Source of the DNA: Opitutia bacterium | GTDB taxonomy: Bacteria > Verrucomicrobiota > Verrucomicrobiia > Opitutales > Opitutaceae | Direction of reading: 5' to 3' | DNA length: 64,000 nt | Assembly: GCA_016187945.1 (NCBI GenBank) | Contig: JACPIT010000002.1 | Span: 124,001 to 188,000, forward strand | In this document: positions 19,538 to 27,242 of the stretch, one piece after another | Position numbering within the stretch: position 1 is the stretch's first letter | Layout of the letters: each line of letters starts with the position of its first letter | Program-made: the position numbers and the translations under genes | Notes under the pieces: generated by a model | The model's input: only the letters and a program-made list of their open reading frames with translations | The model's database searches: none | What the model was told of the DNA's origin: nothing

Positions 19538-19600
19538 GGTGGAACGCGATGACCTCAACGCGTTCGTTTATCGAGCGCATTGAGGTCAATGCGCTCCACC
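19538..19600. repeat. Double-hairpin repeat, family N (GTTGACCTCAACGCG-like core)
   Basis: GGTGGAACGCGATGACCTCA and TGAGGTCAATGCGCTCCACC are inverted arms. The core is that of the infA terminator at 8445. It ends 4 bases before the convergent sigma-factor stop codon. Confidence 0.8.
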
Positions 19601-19603
19601 TGG

Positions 19604-20977
19604 TCAGTTCACGCCGGGCGCTTCGCTGGCGCGCTCGACCATGCGGGCGAGGTATTGCTGCTCGGGACCGACGTCGGCGAGTTGCAGCGCGCGGCGAAAG
19701 CTCGTGGCGGCGGCGCGGTAGTCCTTTAGACGCCAGTGCAGTTCGCCCTCGACGGCGTGGAGCAGGTAGAGCTTTTCGAGTCGGTCGCGCTGCGGGATTT
19801 CGGCGATCGCGTCGAGTCCGGCGCGCGGCCCGCGCAGGTGCGCCACGGCGACGGCGCGGTTGAGCGCGACGATCGGCGACGGTTTCATATTCAGCAGCTC
19901 GTCATAGTGGCTGAGAATCCGCGCCCAGTCGGTCGAGGCGTAGTCGGGCGCCGTGCAATGGATCGCGGCGATGCCGGCCTGGAGGTGGTATTCGCTGATC
20001 TCGGTGCCTTGCGCGGCGGCGACGAGCTCGAAGAGCCCGCGGCCGATCAGTTGCTGGTCCCACTTCGAGCGGTCCTGGTCGTCGAGGCGGAGGAGGTCGC
20101 CGTGTTCGTCGAGGCGCGACGGGAAACGCGCGGCGGTGAGCAGCATCAGCGCGAGGAGCGCATGCGCGCGCGGCATATCGCCGGCGGGGTGGGCGACGAG
20201 GAGCTGCATCAGGCGGATCGCTTCCTCGCACAGGTCTTCGCGGAGAAGGCGGTCGCCGGCGGAGGCTTTGTAGCCTTCGTTGAAGAGCAGGTAGAGTGTC
20301 GCGAGCACGCCATCGAGGCGCGCGGCAAGTTCGGTGCCGATCGGAATCTCAAAACCGATGCCGGCGTCGGCGATGCGCTGCTTCGTGCGGGTGAGCTGTT
20401 TTTCGATCGCGGCGTCGGTCGCGAGAAAGGCGCGGGCAATCTCGCTCGTGCTGAAACCGCAGAGCACTTTCAGCGCGAGGATCACCTGCGCGTCGGACGC
20501 GATCGACGGGTGGCAGCACACGAAGAGCAGGCGCAACGCGTCGTCGCGGATTTCGGGCGCGTCGCCGGCGGTGGCGGAGGTGTCGGCGGAGGCGGAGCGT
20601 GTTTGGTCGAGGAACGTGACGATCGCGTTGGTCTTCGCGCCGGACATGCGTTGGTGACGCAGCGCGTCCTTGGCGAGGTTCATCGCGACGCGCGTGATCC
20701 AGGCCGAGGGGTTCGCGGGCACGCCGCCCATCGACCACGTGTGCAGCGCTTTCATGAGCGCCTCCTGCGCGATGTCCTCGGCGAGCGAGAGGTGGTGCAC
20801 GCCGAGCAGGCGGATGAGCGCGCCGTGGAGGCGGCCGGTTTCGTGGCGGAAGAAATGTTCGACCAACTGCGCGGGCGGCGCGCCGGCGGGCGGCGGCGCG
20901 AGAGCAGGCTCGCTGACGCCCGCGCCGGAGCGCGGCAGCGCCATCGCCATCGGCGGGATGTTTTTCGGAGCGGGCAT
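19604..20977 (-). CDS. RNA polymerase sigma factor, ECF42 type with C-terminal helical extension
   Basis: Directs RNA polymerase to a private set of promoters. About 457 residues: region 2 (SLAEDIAQEALMKALHTWSM and SAWITRVAMNLAKDALRHQ), region 4 (STSEIARAFLATDAAIEKQLTR), then a long extension of about 200 residues with TPR-like helices (RLQADVG-type repeats near the end, TSFRRALQLADVGPEQQYLA). This layout is that of the ECF42 group, which has no anti-sigma factor and is encoded next to YCII/DGPF-domain genes, as here (14 bases downstream of one). I chose ATG 20977 since it lies after the YCII stop; 20947 is an alternative. The targets may include the divergent SRPBCC-DoxX run. Confidence 0.92.
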   Translation of the reverse strand: MPAPKNIPPMAMALPRSGAGVSEPALAPPPAGAPPAQLVEHFFRHETGRLHGALIRLLGVHHLSLAEDIAQEALMKALHTWSMGGVPANPSAWITRVAMNLAKDALRHQRMSGAKTNAIVTFLDQTRSASADTSATAGDAPEIRDDALRLLFVCCHPSIASDAQVILALKVLCGFSTSEIARAFLATDAAIEKQLTRTKQRIADAGIGFEIPIGTELAARLDGVLATLYLLFNEGYKASAGDRLLREDLCEEAIRLMQLLVAHPAGDMPRAHALLALMLLTAARFPSRLDEHGDLLRLDDQDRSKWDQQLIGRGLFELVAAAQGTEISEYHLQAGIAAIHCTAPDYASTDWARILSHYDELLNMKPSPIVALNRAVAVAHLRGPRAGLDAIAEIPQRDRLEKLYLLHAVEGELHWRLKDYRAAATSFRRALQLADVGPEQQYLARMVERASEAPGVN

Positions 20978-20991
20978 GCGCGCGAGGAGCG

Positions 20992-21405
20992 TCAGGCCTT
21001 GGCAACTGCGGGCGCGGCGTTGGTGTTCACGCCGAGGTGGCAATGCGGCGTGAGTTCGCGGATTTCGATTTTCATGCCGTGCTCGAGACCGGGATGGCGT
21101 TGCGCGATCGCGGTGGCTTCGGCGAGCGAGGCGACGTGGAGTTTCACGTAACCGGCGACGGCTTCCTTCGATTCGGCGAACGGTCCGTCGACGACGCGCG
21201 CGCCACCTGCGCCGGAAACGACGCGGATGTCGAGTTCGAGCGGCTGACCCTCGGAGGCCTGGCCGGCGTGGAGGAGATTTTCGAACCAGTCGTTCCAGCG
21301 CGTGACGAGTTGCTGGCGTTGCTCGGGCGAGAGGTGGGCGTAGACTTCCGGTCCGGTGTTGCGGAACAGAAGTATGTAGGTGGGCGGAAGGGCAGGGGTG
21401 CTCAT
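20992..21405 (-). CDS. YCII/DGPF-domain protein, partner of the ECF42 sigma factor
   Basis: 137 residues with the DGPF signature (VVDGPFAESKEAVAGYVKL), a ferredoxin-like YCII-related fold of unknown biochemical role. Such genes are the usual neighbours and likely targets of ECF42 sigma factors. The ATG at 21405 (STPALPPTYILLFRN) fits the family N-terminus; the upstream frame to 21525 is only non-coding extension. It is co-transcribed with the sigma gene, 14 bases apart, and divergent from the SRPBCC gene at 21652. The 246-base divergent gap contains TGTCGCG at 21534, a possible ECF -35 element; this is speculative. Confidence 0.9.
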   Translation of the reverse strand: MSTPALPPTYILLFRNTGPEVYAHLSPEQRQQLVTRWNDWFENLLHAGQASEGQPLELDIRVVSGAGGARVVDGPFAESKEAVAGYVKLHVASLAEATAIAQRHPGLEHGMKIEIRELTPHCHLGVNTNAAPAVAKA

Positions 21406-21651
21406 GGCGCGGAAGAAAGCGGTTTCATGCTTACGACGAACGACGGCGTCGCGAAAGGACAGACTACGCCCAGAAAAGCTTTCGGGAAAAACTCCCATGA
21501 CGTGCGCGCGTTTTCGCCGTGCCAAGAGCGTCGTGTCGCGTCAGCGTGCCGGTCGTTCCGCAATCCACGCCCACCCTGTCCGGAACGCCGCGGCCCGTTC
21601 GTTGAGAGAGTGAACGCGCTGCACCGGCGCACCCGTAGTCGCTTCCCCGCC

Positions 21652-22122
21652 ATGTCCTCCACACCCGCTCCTCTGCCCGCCGATCCGGCCACCGAACTCT
21701 TCACGAGCCGCGTCCTGCCGTTCCCGCGCGAAGACGTCTTTCGCGCCTGGACCGACGCGCGCCAACTTTGCCGCTGGTGGGGCCCGAACGGCTTCACGTG
21801 CACCTTCCACGAATTCGAGCCGCGCGCCGGCGGCAACTGGCGCCACGTGATGCACGGTCCCGACGGGCGCAACTACGACAACACTTCCGTCTTTCGTGTC
21901 GTGACGCCCGAGCGCATCGAGCTGGCGCACGTGAGCGAGCCGCGCTTCGACCTGATCGCGACGTTCGCGGAGCGCGAGGGCGGGACGTTCGTGACATTCC
22001 TCCAGCGCTTCGCGACCGCCGCCGTGCGCGACGCCGTGGCGCCGATCTGCATTCCCGCCAACGAACAAAACCTCGACCGCATGGCGCGCGTGATCGGAGA
22101 CACGCTCGCAGCGCGCGCCTGA
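21652..22122 (+). CDS. SRPBCC/AHSA1-like domain protein
   Basis: 156 residues. START/Bet v1-like helix-grip fold of the activator-of-Hsp90-ATPase-homologue type: FTSRVLPFPREDVFRAWTDA at the start, CRWWGPNGFTCTFHEFEPRAGG in the first strands, and a C-terminal helix. Such proteins bind hydrophobic ligands in a central cavity and often sit beside YCII genes and ECF sigma factors. The ligand is unknown. I chose ATG 21652 in the context CCCCGCC-ATG; the frame is open far upstream but overlaps the YCII gene on the other strand. First gene of a run of five with short spacings. Confidence 0.88.
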   Translation: MSSTPAPLPADPATELFTSRVLPFPREDVFRAWTDARQLCRWWGPNGFTCTFHEFEPRAGGNWRHVMHGPDGRNYDNTSVFRVVTPERIELAHVSEPRFDLIATFAEREGGTFVTFLQRFATAAVRDAVAPICIPANEQNLDRMARVIGDTLAARA

Positions 22123-22130
22123 ATTTCCCC

Positions 22131-22553
22131 ATGACCACGCCCGAATCCCCCTCCCGTTTCGCCCGCATTGCCGTGCACGTCGCGCGCATTTTGCTGGGTC
22201 TTGTCTTCTTTGTTTTCGGCCTTGGCGCCCTGCTGAATTGGTTTCCGCCGCCCCCGCCCGAGACGCTGCCGCCCAAGCTCGTCGCGTTCGACGCGGCGAT
22301 GCGCAGCTCCGGTTATCTCTTCGGACTCGTGAAGGGCACCGAGACCGCCATGGGCGTGCTGCTGCTCCTGAACCGTTTCGTGCCGCTCGCACTCGTGATT
22401 CTCGCGCCCGTGATCGTGAACATCGTGCTCGTGAACCTGCTGATGGCGCCGTTCGGCCTGCCGGTCGCGCTCGTCGTGCTTGCGCTCGAAATCTACCTCG
22501 CCTGGGCGCACCGCCGCGCCTACGCGCCGCTGCTGACCGCACGCTTCGTCTGA
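22131..22553 (+). CDS. DoxX-like small integral membrane protein
   Basis: 140 residues with four hydrophobic helices (about 15-36, 65-83, 88-108, 112-130), the length and layout of the DoxX family: ARILLGLVFFVFGLGALLNW, then GYLFGLVKGTETAMGVLLLL. Family members are linked to redox homeostasis, but the biochemical role is not known. It starts 8 bases after the SRPBCC gene, so they are likely co-transcribed. Confidence 0.82.
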   Translation: MTTPESPSRFARIAVHVARILLGLVFFVFGLGALLNWFPPPPPETLPPKLVAFDAAMRSSGYLFGLVKGTETAMGVLLLLNRFVPLALVILAPVIVNIVLVNLLMAPFGLPVALVVLALEIYLAWAHRRAYAPLLTARFV

Positions 22554-22580
22554 CGCCCCGAACGACTCTCCCTCCACCCC

Positions 22581-23129
22581 ATGATCAAAAAAATCCTCCT
22601 CGTTCTCGCGCTCATCCTCGTCGGCGTGGCGATTCTCGCTGCGTTCCAGCCGTCCACTTATCGCATCGAGCGTTCGGTTTCCGTCGCGGCCACGCCCGCG
22701 GCGTTGTTTCCCCGCCTAAACGATCTCCACCAGACCCACGAGTGGTCGCCGTGGAAGGCGCTCGACCCGAATGCCACCTACACTTTCGAAGGCCCTGCGG
22801 CCGGCGTCGGCGCGTCGCAGTCGTGGTCGGGCAACAGCGACGTCGGCGCCGGCCGCCAGACGATCGTCGAGAGTCGCTCGAACGAACTCGTGCGCCTGCG
22901 GCTCGAATTTTTCAAGCCGATGGCCGGCGTCAGCGATGCGCAGTTCACCCTCAAGCCCGCCGGCGACCACACCGTCGTGACCTGGAGCATGTCCGGCGAG
23001 AACAACTACCTCGGGAAAGTGTTCTGCCTGTTCATGAATCAGGACAAGATGATCGGCGGCGAATTCGAGAAAGGCCTCGCCACGCTGAAGCGCACGAGCG
23101 AAACGCCCGCCGCCGCCAAGACCAACTAA
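22581..23129 (+). CDS. SRPBCC family protein with N-terminal membrane anchor
   Basis: 182 residues: one N-terminal hydrophobic helix (residues 4-24) followed by a START-like domain (RIERSVSVAATPAALFPRLN, HEWSPWKALDPN, VVTWSMSGENNYLGK). It is the polyketide-cyclase-type subgroup, often annotated as SRPBCC family protein. Probable ligand-binding role on the outer face of the membrane; ligand unknown. The start follows the leader CCCTCCACCCC without Shine-Dalgarno. It lies 27 bases after the DoxX-like gene, in the same run. Confidence 0.88.
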   Translation: MIKKILLVLALILVGVAILAAFQPSTYRIERSVSVAATPAALFPRLNDLHQTHEWSPWKALDPNATYTFEGPAAGVGASQSWSGNSDVGAGRQTIVESRSNELVRLRLEFFKPMAGVSDAQFTLKPAGDHTVVTWSMSGENNYLGKVFCLFMNQDKMIGGEFEKGLATLKRTSETPAAAKTN

Positions 23130-23147
23130 CCTCAACTCGTTTCACCC

Positions 23148-23516
23148 ATGCCCACCTACGTCGATGGCTACCTGCTGCCGGTTCCGACCCGGAACCTCGA
23201 AAAATACCGCGCGATGGCGGCGAGAGCCGCGAAAATCTGGAAAAAGCACGGCGCGCTGAGCTACTGCGAAGCCGCCGCGGAAGACATGAGCGCGAAGTTT
23301 TGCCCGCCGTTCACGAAACTGCTGAAGCCGAAACGCGGCGAGACGCTCATCTTCGCGTTCGTCACCTACAAGTCCCGCGCGCATCGCGACAAGGTGAACG
23401 CGGCCGTCATGGCGGACCCCGAGCTGATGGCCGGCTGCGACCCGAAGAACATGCCGTTCGATTGCACGCGCATGTTCTACGGCGGGTTCTCCGCGATCGT
23501 GGAAGCCAGGCAATGA
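23148..23516 (+). CDS. DUF1428 family protein
   Basis: 122 residues, full length for the family. Diagnostic segments are YVDGYLLPVPTRNLEKYRAM at the start, KIWKKHGALSYCEAAAEDM, and FVTYKSRAHRDKVNAAVMAD. The fold is a small dimeric alpha/beta-barrel type; the function is unknown. It follows the SRPBCC gene by 18 bases and overlaps the next small gene by four bases (ATGA), which implies translational coupling. Confidence 0.92.
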   Translation: MPTYVDGYLLPVPTRNLEKYRAMAARAAKIWKKHGALSYCEAAAEDMSAKFCPPFTKLLKPKRGETLIFAFVTYKSRAHRDKVNAAVMADPELMAGCDPKNMPFDCTRMFYGGFSAIVEARQ

Positions 23517-23731
23517 ACGAAGCCGACGAGTTGCGCGCCCAATTGCGCGCGCTGCAAATCGAGTTGATCGAAGCCGCGGCGGATTTCGACCGCCGCGGCC
23601 ATCTCGCCGCGGCCGATTTCGCGCTCGCGACCGCCAACCGCGTGGGCGAGCTGTGCGCCGGCGCGGAAACGCGGCTCGTCGGGGACGCTCCGTCCTGCCT
23701 GGCCGAGCGAGGCCCCGAGCGCGTCGGGTAG
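23513..23731 (+). CDS. Small hypothetical protein with repeat-derived C-terminus
   Basis: 72 residues starting in an ATGA overlap with the DUF1428 stop. Residues 1-50 are an amphipathic, Ala/Glu/Leu-rich helical stretch (ELRAQLRALQIELIEAAADF) that looks like real coding sequence. The last ~18 residues (from RLVGDAPS) and the stop codon (GGGTAGGGCG) come from DNA resembling a family A repeat arm, so an ancestral C-terminus may have been replaced. No family recognised. Confidence 0.55.
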   Translation: MNEADELRAQLRALQIELIEAAADFDRRGHLAAADFALATANRVGELCAGAETRLVGDAPSCLAERGPERVG

Positions 23732-23768
23732 GGCGCGTGGTCGCGACGAACCGCCGCGCGAAATCCGT

Positions 23769-25154
23769 TCAACCGAACATCAGCCGGCAGATCGCGACCG
23801 ACGCGACGATGCCGACGAAATCCGCGAACAAGCCCGCGGCTACCGCGTGCCGCGTGCGGCGGATGCCGACGGAGCCGAAGTAAACCGCGATCACGTAGAA
23901 CGTCGTCTCCGTGCTGCCGTAGATCGTGCCGGCCATCCGCGACACGAGCGAATCCGCGCCGGTCGTCTGCACGAGTTCGGAAAACATCGCGAGCGACGCG
24001 CTGCCGCTGAGCGGTCGCACGAGTGCGAGCGGCAACAGGTCCGGCGGGAAACCGAGCGGCACCAGCACGGGCGCGAGCAGGCTCTTCATCGCCTCGATGC
24101 CGCCCGCGCCGCGGAACATCCCGATCGCGACGAGAATCGCGACGAGGAACGGCACGACGCGGGTCGCGACGCCGAAGCCGTCCTTCGCGCCCTCGATGAA
24201 CTCCTCGTAGATTTTCACCCGGCGCAGCGCCGCGTAGAGCGGGAAGAACAGCAGCATCAGCGGCACCGCCATCAGCGACAGCGTGCCGATCACGCGGAGA
24301 AAAACGCCCTGCGTCGCGCTCGCGTCCGCGGCCGGCGCGGCGACGTTGGCGGGGAAAATCGCGTGGTGCAGCGCGCTCGCGGCGTCGCGGTAGCTTTGCG
24401 GCGCAACGACGATCCAGACGAACAGCGCGGCGAACGCGGCGCCGAGGAGAGCGAGCGTCGTCTTGCCCGCGGGCGTGAGCGGCGCGGGCTCCGGCAGCGC
24501 GACGGTTTCCGCTTCGGCGCTGGGCAGCGCGGCGGTCGCCGAGGCCGGCGCGTCATCCGCGGGCGCGGCGCGGAACGCGCGCCAACTTTGCAGCCACTTC
24601 ACCGCGCCGATGCCGGCGATGCTGGAGAAGGTCGTGGCGAGCAGCGCGGTGCCGACGATCGCGGTCGGATCCTTCGAGCCTTGCGCGGCGAGGATGGCGA
24701 TCGCGGTGGCGGGGATGAGTTGGATGCTGCTCGTGTTGATCGCGAGGAACATCACCATCGCATCCGTCGCGGTGCCGGGCGTGCGGTTGAGCGTCTCGAG
24801 ATCGCGCATCGCGCGCAGGCCGAGCGGTGTCGCGGCGTTGGAGAGGCCGAGCATGTTCGCCGCCATGTTCATGAGCATGGAGCCTTGCGCCGGGTGGTCG
24901 GCGGGCACGTCGGGGAACAGCCAGCGCATCACCGGCCGGAGGAGGCGCGCGAGCTGTTGGACGAGACCGCTGCGTTCCGCGAGGCGCATCAAGCCAAGCC
25001 ACAGTGCCATGACGCCGACGAGGGGCAGCGCGATTTTCATCACGGCCGTTTCCGCCATCGAGAACGCGCCCGCGGTCACCTCCGGCAGGCGCCCGGTCGC
25101 GGCGCCGATGAGCACGGCCAGCGAGACGAGGGCGAGCCAGAGGTAGTTCAACAT
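23769..25154 (-). CDS. Nucleoside-recognition (Gate) domain membrane protein, SpmA-SpmB fusion
   Basis: 461 residues, polytopic. The first half resembles SpmA (SMLMNMAANMLGLSNAATPLGL, then MVMFLAINTSSIQLIPATAI), the second half SpmB (EGAKDGFGVATRVVPFLVAI, LSGSASLAMFSELVQTTGAD, GTIYGSTETTFYVIAVYFGS). In Bacillus these are separate proteins needed for spore core dehydration; fused forms occur in many Gram-negative bacteria with unknown substrate, perhaps nucleoside or ion transport. A hydrophilic Ala/Pro linker (about residues 195-235) joins the halves. I chose ATG 25154 (LNYLWLALVSLAVL), where the first helix begins; the longer frame to 25274 crosses a palindromic repeat. Confidence 0.88.
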   Translation of the reverse strand: MLNYLWLALVSLAVLIGAATGRLPEVTAGAFSMAETAVMKIALPLVGVMALWLGLMRLAERSGLVQQLARLLRPVMRWLFPDVPADHPAQGSMLMNMAANMLGLSNAATPLGLRAMRDLETLNRTPGTATDAMVMFLAINTSSIQLIPATAIAILAAQGSKDPTAIVGTALLATTFSSIAGIGAVKWLQSWRAFRAAPADDAPASATAALPSAEAETVALPEPAPLTPAGKTTLALLGAAFAALFVWIVVAPQSYRDAASALHHAIFPANVAAPAADASATQGVFLRVIGTLSLMAVPLMLLFFPLYAALRRVKIYEEFIEGAKDGFGVATRVVPFLVAILVAIGMFRGAGGIEAMKSLLAPVLVPLGFPPDLLPLALVRPLSGSASLAMFSELVQTTGADSLVSRMAGTIYGSTETTFYVIAVYFGSVGIRRTRHAVAAGLFADFVGIVASVAICRLMFG

Positions 25155-25245
25155 CGCGCGCGCAGTGTTGGCGGCGGATTTTTCCCCGGCGAGCGAAAAC
25201 ATGTCTGGCCGCGCCGAGCACGCCACGGCCGCGCGACGAAAGTTC

Positions 25246-25272
25246 GGAACGGCGATATTATATCGCCGCTCC
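25246..25272. repeat. 27-base AT-centred palindrome (GGCGATATTATATCGCC core), copy 1
   Basis: GGAACGGCGATAT at the left and TATCGCCGCTCC at the right pair with one mismatch around an AT-rich centre. An identical 27-base copy is at 58589-58615. It lies in the divergent gap between the SpmAB-like gene and the beta-propeller-like gene. Nothing else is seen in 25155-25412. Confidence 0.85.
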
Positions 25273-25412
25273 ATGGCCGCGGCGGCTGGCTTGCGTCGCG
25301 GCAGGCGGTGTTGCGGACACGAAGGCCGCCTACGGCACAGTGCGCCACCGCTTGAGGCATACGGCCGGCTTGGCGCTTTCCTTGCACGCGGGCGTTGCTA
25401 GAAACCGGACGC

Positions 25413-26069
25413 ATGAAGCCCGTCGCCGAACTCCACCGCCTCGATTCGCCCGTTCCGAAACCGCAAGCGCTCTACGTCGACGGCCCGACGCTCTGGGTCA
25501 GCTCGCGGCACACGAAGAAGTTCTACGCCGTCGACCGCGCGTCGATGAAAGTGACCTGGGAGTGCGTCGTGCCGGGCAACGACACCGTCTGGGGCGTGAC
25601 GAAGCACGGCGACGCGCTCTACGTCGTGTGCGGCGTCGACGCGGTCGACGTCGACGAGCGCCGCATCCGCCGCGTCGTGCCGGGGCGGGGCTTCGATGCG
25701 GAGTTCAGCGTGCCGTGTCCCGACGGCATGGGCTCGCACCTCTCGCACGACGGCGCGACGCTCGTGCTCAGCCAGTGGTATCCGCAGAAACTGATTTCGA
25801 TCGGCGCAGACGGAAAACCCGGCCGCGTGCTCAACGCGCCGCACCAGGTCGTCGGACACTGCTTCGCGCGCGGCGCGTTTTATCTGGCGACCACGACGAA
25901 CGAGGAGAGCGACGACTACTTCGTCGAGCGCCTCGATCCGCAAACCGGGCAGACGGAGACGCTCGGCCGTCTCGGTTTCTCGGCGCGGGCGCTGGCGTTC
26001 GACGGGACGAATTTCTGGACCAATCACCGCGACGCGAACCAGATCGTGTGCTTCGCGCTGCCGAGCTGA
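25413..26069 (+). CDS. Hypothetical protein, beta-propeller-like
   Basis: 218 residues without signal peptide. Repeated short blocks of the type ALYVDGPTLWVSSR, KHGDALYVVCGVD, ARGAFYLATTTN, AFDGTNFWTNHRDANQIVCF suggest four or five propeller blades, similar to glutamine-cyclotransferase or NHL-type proteins. No catalytic motif is recognised. I chose ATG 25413 (KPVAELHRLDSPVP) over the ATG at 25395, which would add only six residues. Function unknown. Confidence 0.68.
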   Translation: MKPVAELHRLDSPVPKPQALYVDGPTLWVSSRHTKKFYAVDRASMKVTWECVVPGNDTVWGVTKHGDALYVVCGVDAVDVDERRIRRVVPGRGFDAEFSVPCPDGMGSHLSHDGATLVLSQWYPQKLISIGADGKPGRVLNAPHQVVGHCFARGAFYLATTTNEESDDYFVERLDPQTGQTETLGRLGFSARALAFDGTNFWTNHRDANQIVCFALPS

Positions 26070-26092
26070 GGCGGCGCGCGCGGGCGGCTGGT

Positions 26093-26162
26093 GGTAGGGC
26101 GAGTCGTCCCGACGAGCCGTTCCGTCATTCGCAGCGGCTCGTCGGGGACGACTCGCCCTACC
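26093..26162. repeat. Double-hairpin repeat, family A (TAGGGCGAGTCGTCCCGACG core)
   Basis: Left arm GTAGGGCGAGTCGTCCCGAC and right arm GTCGGGGACGACTCGCCCTA form a near-perfect inverted pair. Other copies: 32477 (in purL), 41731 (single arm), 50511 (in the lldD-like gene) and 61442. Confidence 0.92.
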
Positions 26163-26216
26163 GATTTGGAAAACGAGCGGAAGAAAATCGTCCGCGCGTG
26201 TCTTTGCCCTTGTCGG

Positions 26217-26252
26217 AAGGCGCCGTTCGGTTGCAGAAACGGCGCCTTTTTT
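26217..26252 (+). terminator. Terminator-like hairpin directly before a start codon
   Basis: AAGGCGCCGTT (26217-26227) and AACGGCGCCTT (26238-26248) form an 11-bp perfect stem followed by six T residues ending at 26252, one base before the ATG codon at 26254. It could end transcription from the upstream gene, or act as an attenuator of the ParB-like gene. Confidence 0.8.
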
Positions 26253-26253
26253 C

Positions 26254-27117
26254 ATGCAATCGCAGTCCCAGGAAATTCCCCTCGAGAAGATCAACCTCTT
26301 CGGCGGCACGCAGGCGCGGCTGAAGACGAACGACGACGCGGTCGAGAGCTACGCGGAGGAGATGACGCGCGGCGCGGTGTTCCCGCCGATCGACGTGTAT
26401 TTCGACGGCAGCACCTACTGGCTCGCGGACGGGTTTCATCGCTTCCTCGCGACGAAGCGCAACGGCGCCGCCACCATCGCCGCGCGAGTGCAGCCGGGCG
26501 GTCGCACGGAGGCGTTGCGCCACGCCCTCGGTGCGAACTCCACGAACGGCGTCTATCGCACGAACGGCGATAAGCGTAACGCAGTCGAGATCTCGCTGGA
26601 GGAATGGCCCGAGCTGGCCAACCCGGTGCTCGCGGACATTTGCAAGGTTTCCGCCGAACTCGTGCGCAATTGCCGTCAGCAACTCCTGAAGGACGGGCGC
26701 ATCCCGGAGGTTATCACGGTGCGGGGGCGCGACGGGAAGAAGTATCCCGGCGCAATCGAGCGTCAGCCGCGCGGCAAGACCGAAGGTGCGTCGAGCGACA
26801 AAGGCGGCGGCGGTGGCGGCGGCGGTTTTTCGAAGGGCAAAGGCGACGCCGGCGCGCTCGGCGGCTCGACGAGCGAACTCGAAGCCGAGGCGCGGCAGAT
26901 GATCCGCAACGGCGAGATCAATCCGTTCGAGCTGGCGAAGATGTCGAGCGCCACGCCGCTGGATTACGCGGTGACGACGATCAAACTGCTCGAGACGATG
27001 CGCCGCGATCACCCGCAGCGCCGCGAGGGCTTGGTGAAATTGCGCGATTGGATCGAACGCGAGCTGCGCGGGGAGAACGCGGTGGCGGCCGCAGCCGTTG
27101 CCGTGGGCGACGCCTGA
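26254..27117 (+). CDS. ParB/sulfiredoxin-fold N-terminal domain protein
   Basis: 287 residues. The N-terminal domain (about 1-95) has the ParB-like nuclease/CTPase fold: IPLEKINLFGGTQARLKTND, YAEEMTRGAVFPPIDVYFDG, YWLADGFHRFLATKRNG (the GFHR box corresponds to the GxxR signature). A second region (105-160) looks like a helix-turn-helix (ICKVSAELVRNCRQQLLKDG), then a glycine-rich linker and a helical C-terminal part (LEAEARQMIRNGEINPFELA). Similar stand-alone proteins are often annotated as ParB-like or StrR-like regulators. No parA is near, so a role in chromosome partition is unlikely. The ATG abuts a terminator-like hairpin and has no ribosome site. Confidence 0.75.
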   Translation: MQSQSQEIPLEKINLFGGTQARLKTNDDAVESYAEEMTRGAVFPPIDVYFDGSTYWLADGFHRFLATKRNGAATIAARVQPGGRTEALRHALGANSTNGVYRTNGDKRNAVEISLEEWPELANPVLADICKVSAELVRNCRQQLLKDGRIPEVITVRGRDGKKYPGAIERQPRGKTEGASSDKGGGGGGGGFSKGKGDAGALGGSTSELEAEARQMIRNGEINPFELAKMSSATPLDYAVTTIKLLETMRRDHPQRREGLVKLRDWIERELRGENAVAAAAVAVGDA

Positions 27118-27138
27118 GTCATTGCTGCGGTTGCATTT

Positions 27139-27217
27139 TGGAGGGCTCGGCTCCCGCCGAGCCGTTAGTCGCAGCCTCTATCGTCCTCGCGGCCCGGCGG
27201 GAGCCGGGCCCTCCAAA
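27139..27217. repeat. Double-hairpin repeat, family D
   Basis: GGAGGGCTCGGCTCCCGCCG and CGGCGGGAGCCGGGCCCTCC are inverted arms, placed between two convergent genes. Confidence 0.9.
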
Positions 27218-27242
27218 ACGGAAGAGCGCGCGCGCCGCCGCG

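Noticed and set aside
26254-27117. Chromosome-partition ParB
   Set aside because: No parA, no parS-like sites seen, and the middle and C-terminal regions do not look like canonical ParB.
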